Under the pieces are notes generated by a model. It was given only the letters and a program-made list of their open reading frames with translations, did not search any database and was not told the origin of the DNA. This document shows, one piece after another, positions 1-8,355 of a stretch of DNA of 40,067 bases (within the stretch, counting starts at the first letter, position 1; each line of letters starts with the position of its first letter). This DNA is from an uncultured Collinsella sp. Lineage in GTDB: Bacteria > Actinomycetota > Coriobacteriia > Coriobacteriales > Coriobacteriaceae. The position numbers and the translations under genes were made by a program. The stretch spans positions 1 through 40,067 of the forward strand of contig URBB01000002.1 in assembly GCA_900545835.1 (NCBI GenBank), given 5' to 3'.

Positions 1-26
1 CAGCGTCAGATGTGTATAAGAGACAG
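1..26 (+). other. Nextera adapter remnant at contig end
   Basis: The first 26 bases match the 3' part of the Illumina Nextera Read 1 adapter and end in the transposon mosaic end (TGTGTATAAGAGACAG). This is not genomic sequence. Real DNA starts at about 27, so the window probably begins at a contig edge. Confidence 0.96.
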
Positions 27-28
27 AT

Positions 29-115
29 CTGATCGAGACGGCGCGGCTGACGCCCGAGGAGCGCGCTTACGCGCAAGAGATCCTTGACGCTTCGTATTCG
101 CAGAGCGAGGAGTGA
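29..115 (+). CDS. C-terminal fragment of an unidentified protein
   Basis: An open frame from the first genomic bases runs 28 codons to a TGA at 113-115. The readable tail contains LTPEERAYAQEILDASYSQS, acidic and helical-looking. It is too short to assign to a family. Its stop codon overlaps the GTG start of lepB in the arrangement GTGA, so the two genes are probably translationally coupled in one operon. The 5' part lies outside the window, cut off by the adapter. Confidence 0.55.
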   Translation: MIETARLTPEERAYAQEILDASYSQSEE

Positions 116-681
116 GAATGGTTCCATCGCAGCATTCCGCGTTGAGGGGCGCTTTTGAGTGGATCGCGGTCATCGCGATCGCACTGGTCGCCACCTTCTT
201 GATTCGCTCGTTTGTGGTCGAGCCCTTTGTGGTGCCCACCGGCTCCATGGAGTCCACGATCGAGATTGGCGACCAGATCCTGGCACAAAAGGTGAGCCTC
301 GAGCTCGGTCAGCCCGTCAAGCAGGGTGATATCGTGGTGTTTCACAACCCCGATGGCACCTCCGAGCATGATGTTCTTGTCAAGCGTGTTATTGCCACGG
401 CCGGCCAGACGGTCGACCTGCAGGATGGCAAGGTGGTCGTTGACGGTCAAGCGCTCGACGAGGACTATACGACGGGCATGAGCTGGCCGCTTTCGGTCCA
501 AGCGCCCGGCGCTCAGGTAAGCTATCCCTACACGGTTCCCGACGGGTGCGTGTGGGTGATGGGCGACAACCGTGAAAACTCTGCCGACTCACGCTACTTT
601 GGTCCCGTCGATCGCTCTGATTTGATCGCTGTGGCGCTTGTGCGCTACTGGCCGCTCAACCGCATCGGCGCTATCGACTAA
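112..681 (+). CDS. lepB: Signal peptidase I
   Basis: This membrane-bound serine protease (family S26) removes signal peptides from exported proteins at the outer face of the membrane. One hydrophobic segment (residues ~16-32) is followed directly by the catalytic serine motif PTGSMEST (Ser45, counted from the GTG start). The catalytic lysine lies in VLVKRVIATAGQ (Lys91). The C-terminal family box GDNRENSADSRYFGPV is complete. The length of 189 aa is normal for a single-spanning Gram-positive enzyme. The GTG at 112 overlaps the stop of the upstream gene; an in-frame ATG two codons later (118) is the alternative. The protein ends 59 bases before glyQ. Confidence 0.95.
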   Translation: MRMVPSQHSALRGAFEWIAVIAIALVATFLIRSFVVEPFVVPTGSMESTIEIGDQILAQKVSLELGQPVKQGDIVVFHNPDGTSEHDVLVKRVIATAGQTVDLQDGKVVVDGQALDEDYTTGMSWPLSVQAPGAQVSYPYTVPDGCVWVMGDNRENSADSRYFGPVDRSDLIAVALVRYWPLNRIGAID

Positions 682-740
682 AAACCGCTATAGTACAGTA
701 CCTAACCGTGTAATCGTTTCGACGAGGGGATATTAGAGGC

Positions 741-1652
741 ATGAACGCTTCATCGCTTTCCTTCCAAGACATCATCCTGCGCCTCCAGCAGTACTGGGGC
801 GAGCAGGGCTGCGTCATTATGCAGCCCTATGACTCCGAGGTCGGTGCCGGTACCTTCCACACCGCGACCACGCTGCGCTCGCTCGGTCCCGCCGAGTGGC
901 GCACCTGCTATGCGCAGCCCTGCCGCCGTCCTGCCGACGGCCGCTACGGCGAAAACCCCAACCGCATGCAGCACTACTATCAGTTCCAGGTGCTCATCAA
1001 GCCCTCGCCGGTCAACGCCCAGGAGCTCTACCTGGGGTCTCTTGCCGCTATCGGCCTGGACCCCAACGACCATGACGTCCGCTTTGTCGAGGACGACTGG
1101 GAGAGCCCGACGCTCGGCGCCTGGGGTCTTGGCTGGGAGGTCTGGCTCAACGGCATGGAGGTCACGCAGTTTACGTACTTCCAGCAGGTGGGCGGCATCG
1201 AGGTCGACCCCGTGCCCGTCGAGATCACCTATGGCCTGGAGCGTATCGCCATGTACGCCCAGGGCGTCAACTCGGTCTACGACCTGGTGTGGAGCTACCT
1301 GCCCGACGGCACGCCCATGACCTATGGTGACGTGTTCCTCGAGAACGAGCGCGAGTTCAGCGCCTACAACTTTGAGGTTGCCAACGTCGAGATGATGCGT
1401 CGGAAGTTTGACGACTACGAGGCCGAGTGCCACTCCTGTCTGGAGCGCAAGCTGCCGCTGCCGGCGTACGACTGCGTCATGAAGTGCAGCCACGCCTTCA
1501 ACCTGCTCGATGCCCGTGGCGCGCTGTCCGCGGTCGAGCGTGCCAACTACATCCTGCGCGTCCGCGCCGTCGCCAAGGCGTGCTGCGAGGCCTACATGGC
1601 CGAGGTCGCCGGAGTCAACGAGAATGCCGACCAGGAAGGCGAGGTGGCGTAA
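741..1652 (+). CDS. glyQ: Glycyl-tRNA synthetase alpha subunit
   Basis: This is the catalytic alpha chain of the bacterial alpha2beta2 glycyl-tRNA synthetase, which activates glycine and charges tRNA-Gly. The 303-aa protein has the family's start (SFQDIILRLQQYWGEQGCV) and the class II region MQPYDSEVGAGTFHTATTLR, plus NPNRMQHYYQFQV. The ATG is preceded by a weak AG-rich stretch (ATTAGAGGC). glyS begins three bases after the stop, so the two subunits are co-translated. I found no T-box structure in the 59-base gap upstream. Confidence 0.97.
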   Translation: MNASSLSFQDIILRLQQYWGEQGCVIMQPYDSEVGAGTFHTATTLRSLGPAEWRTCYAQPCRRPADGRYGENPNRMQHYYQFQVLIKPSPVNAQELYLGSLAAIGLDPNDHDVRFVEDDWESPTLGAWGLGWEVWLNGMEVTQFTYFQQVGGIEVDPVPVEITYGLERIAMYAQGVNSVYDLVWSYLPDGTPMTYGDVFLENEREFSAYNFEVANVEMMRRKFDDYEAECHSCLERKLPLPAYDCVMKCSHAFNLLDARGALSAVERANYILRVRAVAKACCEAYMAEVAGVNENADQEGEVA

Positions 1653-1655
1653 GCC

Positions 1656-3752
1656 ATGGCAGACGCTAAGGATTTCCTGTTTGAGATCGGTACGGAGGAA
1701 ATGCCCTCTGCACCGCTGAACAATGCCGTCAAGCAGCTTGGCACCCTGATCGCCAAGGGTCTCGACGAGGCCGGTCTGGCCCACGGCGAGGTCCGCGTGA
1801 TCTCGAGTCCGCGTCGCCTGGCTGCACTCGTTGCCGACGTCGCCACCGCGACCGATGAGGTTCACGAGGTCAAGCGTGGCCCCGCGGCCAACATTGCCTT
1901 CGACGCTGACGGTAACGCCACCAAGGCCGCCCAGGGCTTTGCCCGCAAGTGCGGTGTGGCTGCCGAGGACCTGGCCCGTCGCGAGGATACTGACGGTCGC
2001 GAGTACGTGTTCGCCGAGAAGAACATTCCCTCCGCACCGGCTACGCCGATTCTGACCGCTCTGTGCGAGAAGACTATCGCTGGCCTGCAGTGGCCCAACT
2101 ACCGCAGCCAGCGCTGGGGTCACGAGCATGCGACCTTTGTTCGTCCGGTCCGCTGGATCTGCTGCCTTCTGGGCGAGGACGTTGTGCCCGTGTCGTTTGC
2201 CGACGTGACGAGTGGCAACACCACGCGTGGTCATCGCGTGCTTGGCCCCGGTGACCATGTGGTCGCCAGCCCCGCCGTCTACGAGCAGGTGCTCGAGGAC
2301 GCCGGCGTGCTTTCTGCCGAGCGCCGTCGTGAGGCCATCCTTGCCGGTATCGCTGAGGTCGAGGCCGCACGTCCCGGCTGCCATGTCGACACGCCCAAGA
2401 AGGTCTTCGAGGAGGTCATCAACCTCTGCGAGTGGCCGACGGTGCTCGTCGGTACCTTTGACGAGGAGTTCCTCAAAGTCCCGCACGAGATCATCTGCGA
2501 GTCCATGCTCACCAACCAGCGCTACTTCCCGATTTATGACGGCGAGGGCAAGCTCACGCGTGAGTTCGTAGTCGTTTCCAACAGCAAGCCCGAGAATGCC
2601 GAGCGCGTGATCGACGGCAACGAGCGCGTCGTACGCGCCCGTCTGGACGACGCCAAGTTCTTCTACGAGGAGGACCTGAAGATCTCCCTCGATGAGTTCC
2701 GCGAGCGTCTGGCCAAGGTCGCCTTCCAGGAGAAGCTCGGTAGCGTGCTCGCCAAGTCCGAGCGCATTGAGCAGCTTGCGCTCGCCATCGCTCGCGAGGC
2801 CCATCTCGGTGCTCACCTGGCTGCCGACGCCGCTCGCGCCGCGCACCTGTGCAAGGCCGACCTGGTTTCCAACGCCGTCGTCGAGTTCACGAGCCAGCAG
2901 GGCGTGATGGGTGGTTATTACGCTTCCGCGATGGGGGAGAACGACGAGGTCGCCCACGCCATTCGCGATCATTATCGTCCCCGCTTTGCCGGTGACGAGC
3001 TGCCCGAGGGCACCGCTGGCTGCATCGTGGCCTGTGCCGACAAGCTCGATACCATCGCCGGTATTTTTGCCATCGGCGAGCCCCCGACCGGCTCTTCGGA
3101 CCCCTACGCGCTGCGTCGTGCCGCTATCGGCATCATCAACATCCTGCGCGATCGTCTGCCGATTGACCCCACGTCGCTGATCGACTTCGCCCTTGAGCTT
3201 TATAGCGAGCAGGGTATCGAGTTCGATGCCGCCGAGGTCGCCCAGCAGGTCCGTGACTTCTTCCACGGCCGCCTGGTGAGCATGGCCCGCGACGAGAAGA
3301 TTCCTGCCGATACCGTCGCCGCCGTCTCCGCGGTGCACATCATCGCCCCGTCCGTCTTCTTCGCCCGCTGCGCCGCGCTCGACGAGGCCCGCAAGAACGA
3401 TGCCGAGACCTTCGACAACCTGGCTACCGCCTATGCCCGCGCCGCGCACATCTCCAAGCCCGAGTTGGGTGCGGAGTACGATCGCAGCCTGATGGGCGAT
3501 GCCGAGCTCGCGCTTGCCGATGCCTCCGAGGCCGCTCAGACCGCTGTCGATGCCGCCCTTGCTGCCGAGGATTATCCCGCCGCGTTTGTCGCCCTTGCGG
3601 CTCTGCGTGCCCCCATCGACCGTTTCTTCGACGAGGTTATGGTCATGGACAAGGACGAGCAGCTCCGCGATAATCGCCTTAAGCTGCTCAACCGCTTCGA
3701 GGCCGTTTTCTCCGGCATCGCAAACATCGGTGAGCTTGCTCGCAAAAAGTAA
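1656..3752 (+). CDS. glyS: Glycyl-tRNA synthetase beta subunit
   Basis: The beta chain binds and positions tRNA-Gly for the alpha chain. The 698-aa protein opens with the typical LFEIGTEEMPSAPL and carries family blocks such as WPNYRSQRWGHEHATFVRPVRW (shown in part) and SMLTNQRYFPI. The C-terminal region is the usual anticodon-binding helical domain, ending FSGIANIGELARKK. The length is normal. It lies directly after glyQ and 34 bases before the PPDK regulator. A similar order, glyQ-glyS followed by a DUF299 gene, is known in Bacillus subtilis (with ccpN between). Confidence 0.97.
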   Translation: MADAKDFLFEIGTEEMPSAPLNNAVKQLGTLIAKGLDEAGLAHGEVRVISSPRRLAALVADVATATDEVHEVKRGPAANIAFDADGNATKAAQGFARKCGVAAEDLARREDTDGREYVFAEKNIPSAPATPILTALCEKTIAGLQWPNYRSQRWGHEHATFVRPVRWICCLLGEDVVPVSFADVTSGNTTRGHRVLGPGDHVVASPAVYEQVLEDAGVLSAERRREAILAGIAEVEAARPGCHVDTPKKVFEEVINLCEWPTVLVGTFDEEFLKVPHEIICESMLTNQRYFPIYDGEGKLTREFVVVSNSKPENAERVIDGNERVVRARLDDAKFFYEEDLKISLDEFRERLAKVAFQEKLGSVLAKSERIEQLALAIAREAHLGAHLAADAARAAHLCKADLVSNAVVEFTSQQGVMGGYYASAMGENDEVAHAIRDHYRPRFAGDELPEGTAGCIVACADKLDTIAGIFAIGEPPTGSSDPYALRRAAIGIINILRDRLPIDPTSLIDFALELYSEQGIEFDAAEVAQQVRDFFHGRLVSMARDEKIPADTVAAVSAVHIIAPSVFFARCAALDEARKNDAETFDNLATAYARAAHISKPELGAEYDRSLMGDAELALADASEAAQTAVDAALAAEDYPAAFVALAALRAPIDRFFDEVMVMDKDEQLRDNRLKLLNRFEAVFSGIANIGELARKK

Positions 3753-3786
3753 GCTAGCCTGCGCATAAGCGCAAAAGGAGCCCCGC

Positions 3787-4674
3787 ATGGATTGCCCGGT
3801 CACCGCTCGTCCCACCGTTATCGTTATCTCCGACTCGCTCGGTGATACCGCTTGTGAGGTGGTGCTTGCGGCGTCCGGGCAATTTGATGAAGGGGCTTTT
3901 CATCTCTTGCGCCTGCCTAAGGTGACCTCGGTGGAGCAGGTCAAGTCGTTTGTGGGACTGCGCGTCGATGCCGACCATCGCGATATCGCTGTGTTTCACA
4001 CCATTGTCGACCCGGCGCTGCGCGCTCGCGTGCTCGATTACCTGGGCATGCTGCATATCCGTTCGGTCGACCTGATCGGTCCGACGCTCGCTGTGCTGTC
4101 GTCGCTTATCGGCGTGCCGCCCAAGGGCGTCGCGGGCACGATTCATAAGACCGATGACCGTTATTTCCATCGTATTGAGGCCATGGAGTATTTCGTTGAG
4201 CACGACGACGGGCGCGGTTGCGATGATCTGTCGGGTGCCGATATCGTGCTGTTGGGCGTATCGCGAACGTCCAAGACGCCGCTGTCGATGTATTTGGCCT
4301 TTCAGGGTTACAAGGTTGCCAATGTTCCTTTGGCCCATGGCATGGAGCCACCGAAGTCAATTTACGAGGTCGACCCGATGCGGTTGTTCGGCCTGATTTC
4401 GACCGTCGACGTTATTTCTGAGATTCGCGATAGCCGCTTGGGCGATGATTACACCCGTGCCGTTGCCGGCTCCTATGCCGAGCCCGAGAGCGTACGCAGC
4501 GAGCTCGAGGAAGCCCGCGCTCTCATGAAGCGTCTGGGCTGCTTTGTGGTGCGTACCGATGGCAAAGCGATTGAGGAGAGCGCCTCCGAGATCATAAGTC
4601 ACTTGGAGGAAATCCAAGAAGCCCGTGCCCGCCGCGCCGCCCGCCGAGCCAGCAAAGCTAACTCATTGGGTTAG
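3787..4674 (+). CDS. PPDK regulatory protein, DUF299 kinase/pyrophosphorylase
   Basis: Members of this family switch pyruvate, phosphate dikinase off by ADP-dependent phosphorylation of a threonine next to its catalytic histidine, and switch it on again by phosphate-dependent removal with release of pyrophosphate. The 295-aa protein has the family P-loop GVSRTSKTP (about residues 157-165), preceded by the DUF299 block IHKTDDRYFHRIEAMEY. It has a good Shine-Dalgarno (AAAAGGAG) before the ATG. The target gene, ppdK, is the next gene downstream, which makes PPDK rather than PEP synthase the likely partner. The last ~20 residues are rich in Arg/Ala (RRAARRASKAN) and look like a disordered tail. 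Confidence 0.92.
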   Translation: MDCPVTARPTVIVISDSLGDTACEVVLAASGQFDEGAFHLLRLPKVTSVEQVKSFVGLRVDADHRDIAVFHTIVDPALRARVLDYLGMLHIRSVDLIGPTLAVLSSLIGVPPKGVAGTIHKTDDRYFHRIEAMEYFVEHDDGRGCDDLSGADIVLLGVSRTSKTPLSMYLAFQGYKVANVPLAHGMEPPKSIYEVDPMRLFGLISTVDVISEIRDSRLGDDYTRAVAGSYAEPESVRSELEEARALMKRLGCFVVRTDGKAIEESASEIISHLEEIQEARARRAARRASKANSLG

Positions 4675-4739
4675 CTAAAAATGCCCCGCCCTAAATAAGA
4701 CTACCAAAAAATAATGCACGATAATGGTAAAGCGATTTA

Positions 4740-4774
4740 GCAAGAAATTTGCATTTGACCTGCAAGTTTCTTGC
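4740..4774. promoter_or_regulatory. Long imperfect dyad upstream of ppdK
   Basis: Two 13-base arms, GCAAGAAATTTGC (4740-4752) and GCAAGTTTCTTGC (4762-4774), are inverted repeats matching at 12 of 13 positions around a 9-base centre. The centre contains TTGACC (4755-4760), which could serve as a -35 box with TATCTT (4780-4785) 19 bases further on. The arms are A/T-rich at the middle and lack a following T-run, so an operator fits better than a terminator. The regulator is not known. Confidence 0.5.
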
Positions 4775-4800
4775 GTTGGTATCTTCATAAGGTAACCACC

Positions 4801-4838
4801 TTTACCTACCGTTTACCGCCACATTTACCTCGTTTACC
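4801..4838 (+). promoter_or_regulatory. Four direct TTTACC repeats upstream of ppdK
   Basis: TTTACC occurs at 4801, 4812, 4824 and 4833, spaced 11, 12 and 9 bases, close to one helical turn. The reverse form GGTAAA is at 4726-4731 and GGTAAC at 4791-4796. Helically phased direct repeats are typical of sites for OmpR-family response regulators and some other activators; applying this here is inference. The array lies 40-80 bases upstream of a TATAGT at 4880-4885. Confidence 0.45.
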
Positions 4839-4871
4839 AAACCCCGCACCCTCTTCTCATGTCAGCGTGAA

Positions 4872-4911
4872 ACCCGCCGTATAGTTCCCTCACGGCCCGC
4901 ATCCGGCGGGT
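4872..4911 (+). promoter_or_regulatory. Dyad around a possible -10 box of ppdK
   Basis: ACCCGCCG (4872-4879) and CGGCGGGT (4904-4911) form a perfect 8-base inverted repeat. Between them lies TATAGT (4880-4885), a good -10 candidate with no clear -35. A competing hairpin, GCCGT (4876-4880) with ACGGC (4892-4896), overlaps the first arm. The element may be an operator flanking the promoter or, if transcription starts upstream, a switching leader. Confidence 0.35.
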
Positions 4912-4960
4912 CGATTCGTCACCACGGTCGTGCGCGAGAGCGTATGGAAGGGGAAGTATC

Positions 4961-7711
4961 GTGAGCGATTGCAAGAGGGTTTACCGTTTTGGAACCGACG
5001 CCCAGGGCACCTGTGTCACTGAGGGCGACAAGTCCATGAACTTCGTGCTTGGCGGCAAGGGCGCAAACCTTGCCGAGATGAGCCGAATCGGCCTGCCGGT
5101 TCCCGGTGGCTTTACCATTACCTGCCAGACCTGCGTCGAGTACTCCGGTGCCGGTAACGTGTGGCCGGAGGGCGCACTCGATGAGATCGTTGCCGCCGAG
5201 GCCGACCTCGAGGCCCGCTGCGGCAAGAAGCTCGGCGACGCCTGCGATCCGCTGCTCGTGTCGGTTCGCTCGGGCGCTCCGTTCTCCATGCCCGGCATGA
5301 TGGATACGGTCCTTAACCTGGGCCTCAACGACGATTCCGTCCAGGGCCTTATCGCCCAGACGCAGAACCCGCGCTTTGCCTGGGACAGCTATCGTCGCTT
5401 TATCCAGATGTTCTCCAACGTCGTCATGGGTGTCGATGCCGACTTGTTCGAGAATGCCCTGACCCAGGCTCGCCTGGTCGCCGGCGTTCGCGTCGACTCC
5501 GAGCTTTCGGCCGAGGACCTGCAGGAGCTCGTCGAGACCTTTAAGGGCATCTTCTCTGAGAACGTCGAGGCCGCCCTGTATCCCGAGCTCGAGGTCGCGG
5601 ACGGCAAGCCCGTCTTTCCGCACGATCCGGAGCTCCAGCTGCGCCTTGCTATCCAGGCCGTCTTTGGTAGCTGGATGAACGAGCGCGCCTGCATTTACCG
5701 CAAGCAGCACGGCATTTCCGACGACCTTGGCACTGCCGTCAACGTCCAGGCTATGGCCTTTGGCAATAAGGGCGAGACCTCTGCGACCGGCGTCGCCTTT
5801 ACGCGCAACCCGGCCGACGGCACCAAGGAGTTCTACGGTGACTTTTTGGTAAACGCCCAGGGCGAGGACGTCGTTGCCGGCATCCGCAACACCGAGCCCA
5901 TCGCCGAGCTCAAGGCCACCCCGGGCCTCGAGTCCGCAGGTGAGGAGCTTGAGCGTGTCTTCCTGACGCTTGAGGGTCACTACCGCGACATGTGCGACAT
6001 CGAGTTCACCATCGAGCAGGGCAAGCTCTGGATGCTCCAGACCCGCGTGGGCAAGCGCACCGCCACCGCCGCCCTGCGCATCGCCATCGAAATGGTCGAG
6101 GAGGGCCTCATCACCCGCGAAGAGGCCGTGAGCCGTATCGATCCCGCGCAGCTCGACCAGCTCCTGCACCCGCAGTTCGACGCCTCCAAGAAGTACGAGG
6201 CCCTGGCCAGCGGTCTTAACGCCAGCCCCGGTGCCGCTGTGGGCGAGGTCGTGTTCTCGAGCGACGATGCCGTCGCGCGTTCCGCCGAAGGGCGCAAGGT
6301 CATTCTGGTTCGCTGGGAGACCAACCCCGACGACCTGAAGGGTATGGTTGCTGCCGAGGGCATCCTGACCAGCCACGGCGGCAAGACGAGCCATGCCGCC
6401 GTTATCGCTCGCGGTATGGGTACGCCCTGCGTCTGCGGCGTCGAGCGCTTCCACATCGACGCCGCCGAGAAGGTCGTGCGCATCGAGGGCAGCGACCGCG
6501 TGCTGCATGAGGGCGATGTCATCTCCATCGACGGCACCCAGGGTATCGTCGTCGACGGCGCCGTTGATCTGGTTTCGGCCGAGCTCACCGGCGACCTGGA
6601 CACCATCCTGTCCTGGGCCGACGAGATTCGCCTGGACGAGACCTGTGGCCACGCCAACCACGTACGCGTCAACGCCGACAATCCCCAGGACGCAGGGCTC
6701 GCGCTCGAGTTTGGCGCCGAGGCTATTGGCCTGTGCCGCACCGAGCACATGTTCCTGGGCGATCGCAAGAACATCATCCAGAGCTTTATCCTGTCTGACG
6801 ATGAGGCCGTGAAGCAGCAGGCCCTGTCCGACCTGCTTAAGGTTCAGACCGAGGACTTCCTGGCGATGTTCAAGACCATGTCTGGTCGCGATGTGGTCGT
6901 CCGCCTGCTCGATCCGCCGCTTCATGAGTTCCTGGATAATCCTCGCGAGCTCGAGGTCGCCATCACCAAGAAGGAAGCCGCTGGCGCCAGCGAGGAAGAG
7001 CTTGCCGTCCTGCGCACCCGCCTGCGTCGTATCGACGGCATGGTCGAGTCGAACCCCATGCTCGGCCTGCGCGGCGTGCGCCTGTCCGTCGTCTTTGGCG
7101 ATCTGCCGCTTATGCAGGTCCGCGCCGTCGCCACGGCTGCTGCCCGCCTTATCAAGGAAGGCGTCGACCCGCGTCCCGAGATTATGGTCCCGCTCGTCTC
7201 CATCACGGCCGAGCATGTCCAGACTCGCGAGGTCATCGAGCGCGTGATCGCCGAGGTTTCCGCCGAGGAAGGCGTCGAGCTCAATATTCCCGTGGGCACG
7301 ATGCTCGAGCTGCCGCGTGCCTGCATGGTCGCCGACGAGATCGCCCATCATGCCGACTTCTTCTGCTTTGGCACCAATGACCTCACGCAGACGACCTTCG
7401 GCTTCTCCCGCGACGATGCCGAGGCCAAGTTCATCCCGCTGTACATGCACAAGAAGATCTTGAAGGATAACCCCTTCGAGACCATCGACTCTGCGGTACT
7501 CGAGCTGGTGCGCATGGCCGTCGAGAAGGGTCGCGCCACCAACCCCGGCATGCACTTTGGCGTGTGTGGCGAGCACGGCGGCGACCCCAAGTCCATCAAG
7601 GGCCTGTTTAACGTGGCCGATGTGGACTATGTGTCCTGCTCGCCCTACCGCGTGCCCCTCGCACGCCTGGCTGCCGCCCAGGCCAAGCTCGAGGCGAAGC
7701 GCTCCGCCTAA
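4961..7711 (+). CDS. ppdK: Pyruvate, phosphate dikinase
   Basis: PPDK interconverts ATP + phosphate + pyruvate and AMP + pyrophosphate + PEP, in glycolysis or gluconeogenesis of many anaerobes. The 916-aa protein has the N-terminal ATP-grasp nucleotide domain (FVLGGKGANLAEM near the start), the swivelling phosphohistidine domain GGKTSHAAVIARG, and the C-terminal PEP/pyruvate TIM barrel. The catalytic histidine is His478 and the regulatory threonine is Thr476. The conserved barrel cysteine in GVCGEHGG is Cys869. The GTG start at 4961 follows GGAAGGGG. The residues modified by the DUF299 protein encoded just upstream are all present, so the pair should be functional. Confidence 0.97.
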   Translation: MSDCKRVYRFGTDAQGTCVTEGDKSMNFVLGGKGANLAEMSRIGLPVPGGFTITCQTCVEYSGAGNVWPEGALDEIVAAEADLEARCGKKLGDACDPLLVSVRSGAPFSMPGMMDTVLNLGLNDDSVQGLIAQTQNPRFAWDSYRRFIQMFSNVVMGVDADLFENALTQARLVAGVRVDSELSAEDLQELVETFKGIFSENVEAALYPELEVADGKPVFPHDPELQLRLAIQAVFGSWMNERACIYRKQHGISDDLGTAVNVQAMAFGNKGETSATGVAFTRNPADGTKEFYGDFLVNAQGEDVVAGIRNTEPIAELKATPGLESAGEELERVFLTLEGHYRDMCDIEFTIEQGKLWMLQTRVGKRTATAALRIAIEMVEEGLITREEAVSRIDPAQLDQLLHPQFDASKKYEALASGLNASPGAAVGEVVFSSDDAVARSAEGRKVILVRWETNPDDLKGMVAAEGILTSHGGKTSHAAVIARGMGTPCVCGVERFHIDAAEKVVRIEGSDRVLHEGDVISIDGTQGIVVDGAVDLVSAELTGDLDTILSWADEIRLDETCGHANHVRVNADNPQDAGLALEFGAEAIGLCRTEHMFLGDRKNIIQSFILSDDEAVKQQALSDLLKVQTEDFLAMFKTMSGRDVVVRLLDPPLHEFLDNPRELEVAITKKEAAGASEEELAVLRTRLRRIDGMVESNPMLGLRGVRLSVVFGDLPLMQVRAVATAAARLIKEGVDPRPEIMVPLVSITAEHVQTREVIERVIAEVSAEEGVELNIPVGTMLELPRACMVADEIAHHADFFCFGTNDLTQTTFGFSRDDAEAKFIPLYMHKKILKDNPFETIDSAVLELVRMAVEKGRATNPGMHFGVCGEHGGDPKSIKGLFNVADVDYVSCSPYRVPLARLAAAQAKLEAKRSA

Positions 7712-7749
7712 CGTTTTGGGTATAGACGCCTAGCGTAGCCCCCTTCATG

Positions 7750-7777
7750 CCGCCCGCCTCATTCGTGAGGCGGGCGG
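7750..7777 (+). terminator. Hairpin terminator after ppdK
   Basis: A perfect 11-base stem, CCGCCCGCCTC (7750-7760) and GAGGCGGGCGG (7767-7777), with loop ATTCGT starts 38 bases after the ppdK stop. The following TTATCATG is only weakly T-rich; a T-rich stretch appears ~13 bases later. Confidence 0.75.
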
Positions 7778-7823
7778 TTATCATGTGCGGGTTTTGTCTT
7801 TTTGTCTGCGTAAAAAATTGTTC

Positions 7824-7851
7824 TTGCAGCATAAACCCGCGCGTGTATACT
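7824..7851 (+). promoter_or_regulatory. Probable sigma-A-type promoter of rplS
   Basis: TTGCAG (7824-7829) and TATACT (7846-7851) are separated by 16 bases, about 70 bases upstream of the rplS start and downstream of the ppdK terminator. Confidence 0.65.
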
Positions 7852-7872
7852 CGAATACGTTTGTTCAACTAC

Positions 7873-7896
7873 GTGCCGGCCAAGGTGGTACGGCAC
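7873..7896 (+). promoter_or_regulatory. Leader hairpin before rplS
   Basis: GTGCCG (7873-7878) pairs with CGGCAC (7891-7896) over a 12-base loop. It falls in the predicted 5' untranslated region of rplS. Autoregulatory L19 leaders are known in other bacteria, but I cannot match this one to a described motif. Confidence 0.35.
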
Positions 7897-7920
7897 CTCT
7901 AGAAGAGTAAGGAATTGCAC

Positions 7921-8262
7921 ATGGATTACATCCGCGCAATCGAGCGTCAGCAGATCCGCGAGGACATTCCTCAGGTTCGCGTCGCCGACAACGTCAAGGT
8001 TCACTACCGCATTAAGGAAGGCGACCGCGAGCGCATCCAGGTCTTCCAGGGCGACGTCATCCGCATGGCCGGCGCCGGTGCCCGCGAGACCTTCACCGTC
8101 CGCAAGATGTCCTTCGGTGTCGGTGTTGAGCGTACCTTCCCGCTTCACAGCCCCAAGATCGCCAAGCTCGAGGTCGTCCGTCATGGTCGCGTCCGTCGCG
8201 CCAAGCTGTACTACCTCCGCGACAAGGTGGGCAAGGCTGCTCGCATCCCCGAGAAGCGCTAA
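7921..8262 (+). CDS. rplS: 50S ribosomal protein L19
   Basis: L19 sits at the 30S-50S interface of the ribosome. The 113-aa protein starts DYIRAIERQQIREDIPQVR and carries the family signature RVERTFPLHSPKI-like block (GVERTFPLHSPKIAKLEVV) and VRRAKLYYLRDKVGKAARI. ATG 7921 is preferred: AGAGTAAGGA lies 8 bases upstream, while an in-frame TTG two codons earlier sits too close to it. The gene has its own promoter and terminator, so it is a single-gene unit. Confidence 0.97.
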   Translation: MDYIRAIERQQIREDIPQVRVADNVKVHYRIKEGDRERIQVFQGDVIRMAGAGARETFTVRKMSFGVGVERTFPLHSPKIAKLEVVRHGRVRRAKLYYLRDKVGKAARIPEKR

Positions 8263-8296
8263 GAAGATCGCAGCGTCTGTCCGCTCGTTTGGACAC

Positions 8297-8326
8297 AAGG
8301 GTCACCTTCGGGTGGCCCTTCTTTTT
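8297..8326 (+). terminator. Terminator after rplS
   Basis: AAGGGTCACC (8297-8306) and GGTGGCCCTT (8311-8320) form a 10-base stem with one G-U pair, closed by a TTCG tetraloop and followed by CTTTTT. This is a classic Rho-independent terminator. Confidence 0.92.
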
Positions 8327-8355
8327 ATCTTATTTGCATGCAAGGAGGGCCTGGT

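Noticed and set aside
682..740. T-box riboswitch before glyQ
   Set aside because: The gap is only 59 bases, with no specifier stem or T-box sequence.
750..3815. Open frame of ~1020 codons antisense to glyQ-glyS
   Set aside because: GC-rich third positions of the real genes create long antisense frames. The product has no family features, while the sense genes are unmistakable.
4919..7576. Open frame of ~885 codons antisense to ppdK
   Set aside because: Same codon-bias effect; ppdK is full length with all catalytic motifs on the plus strand.
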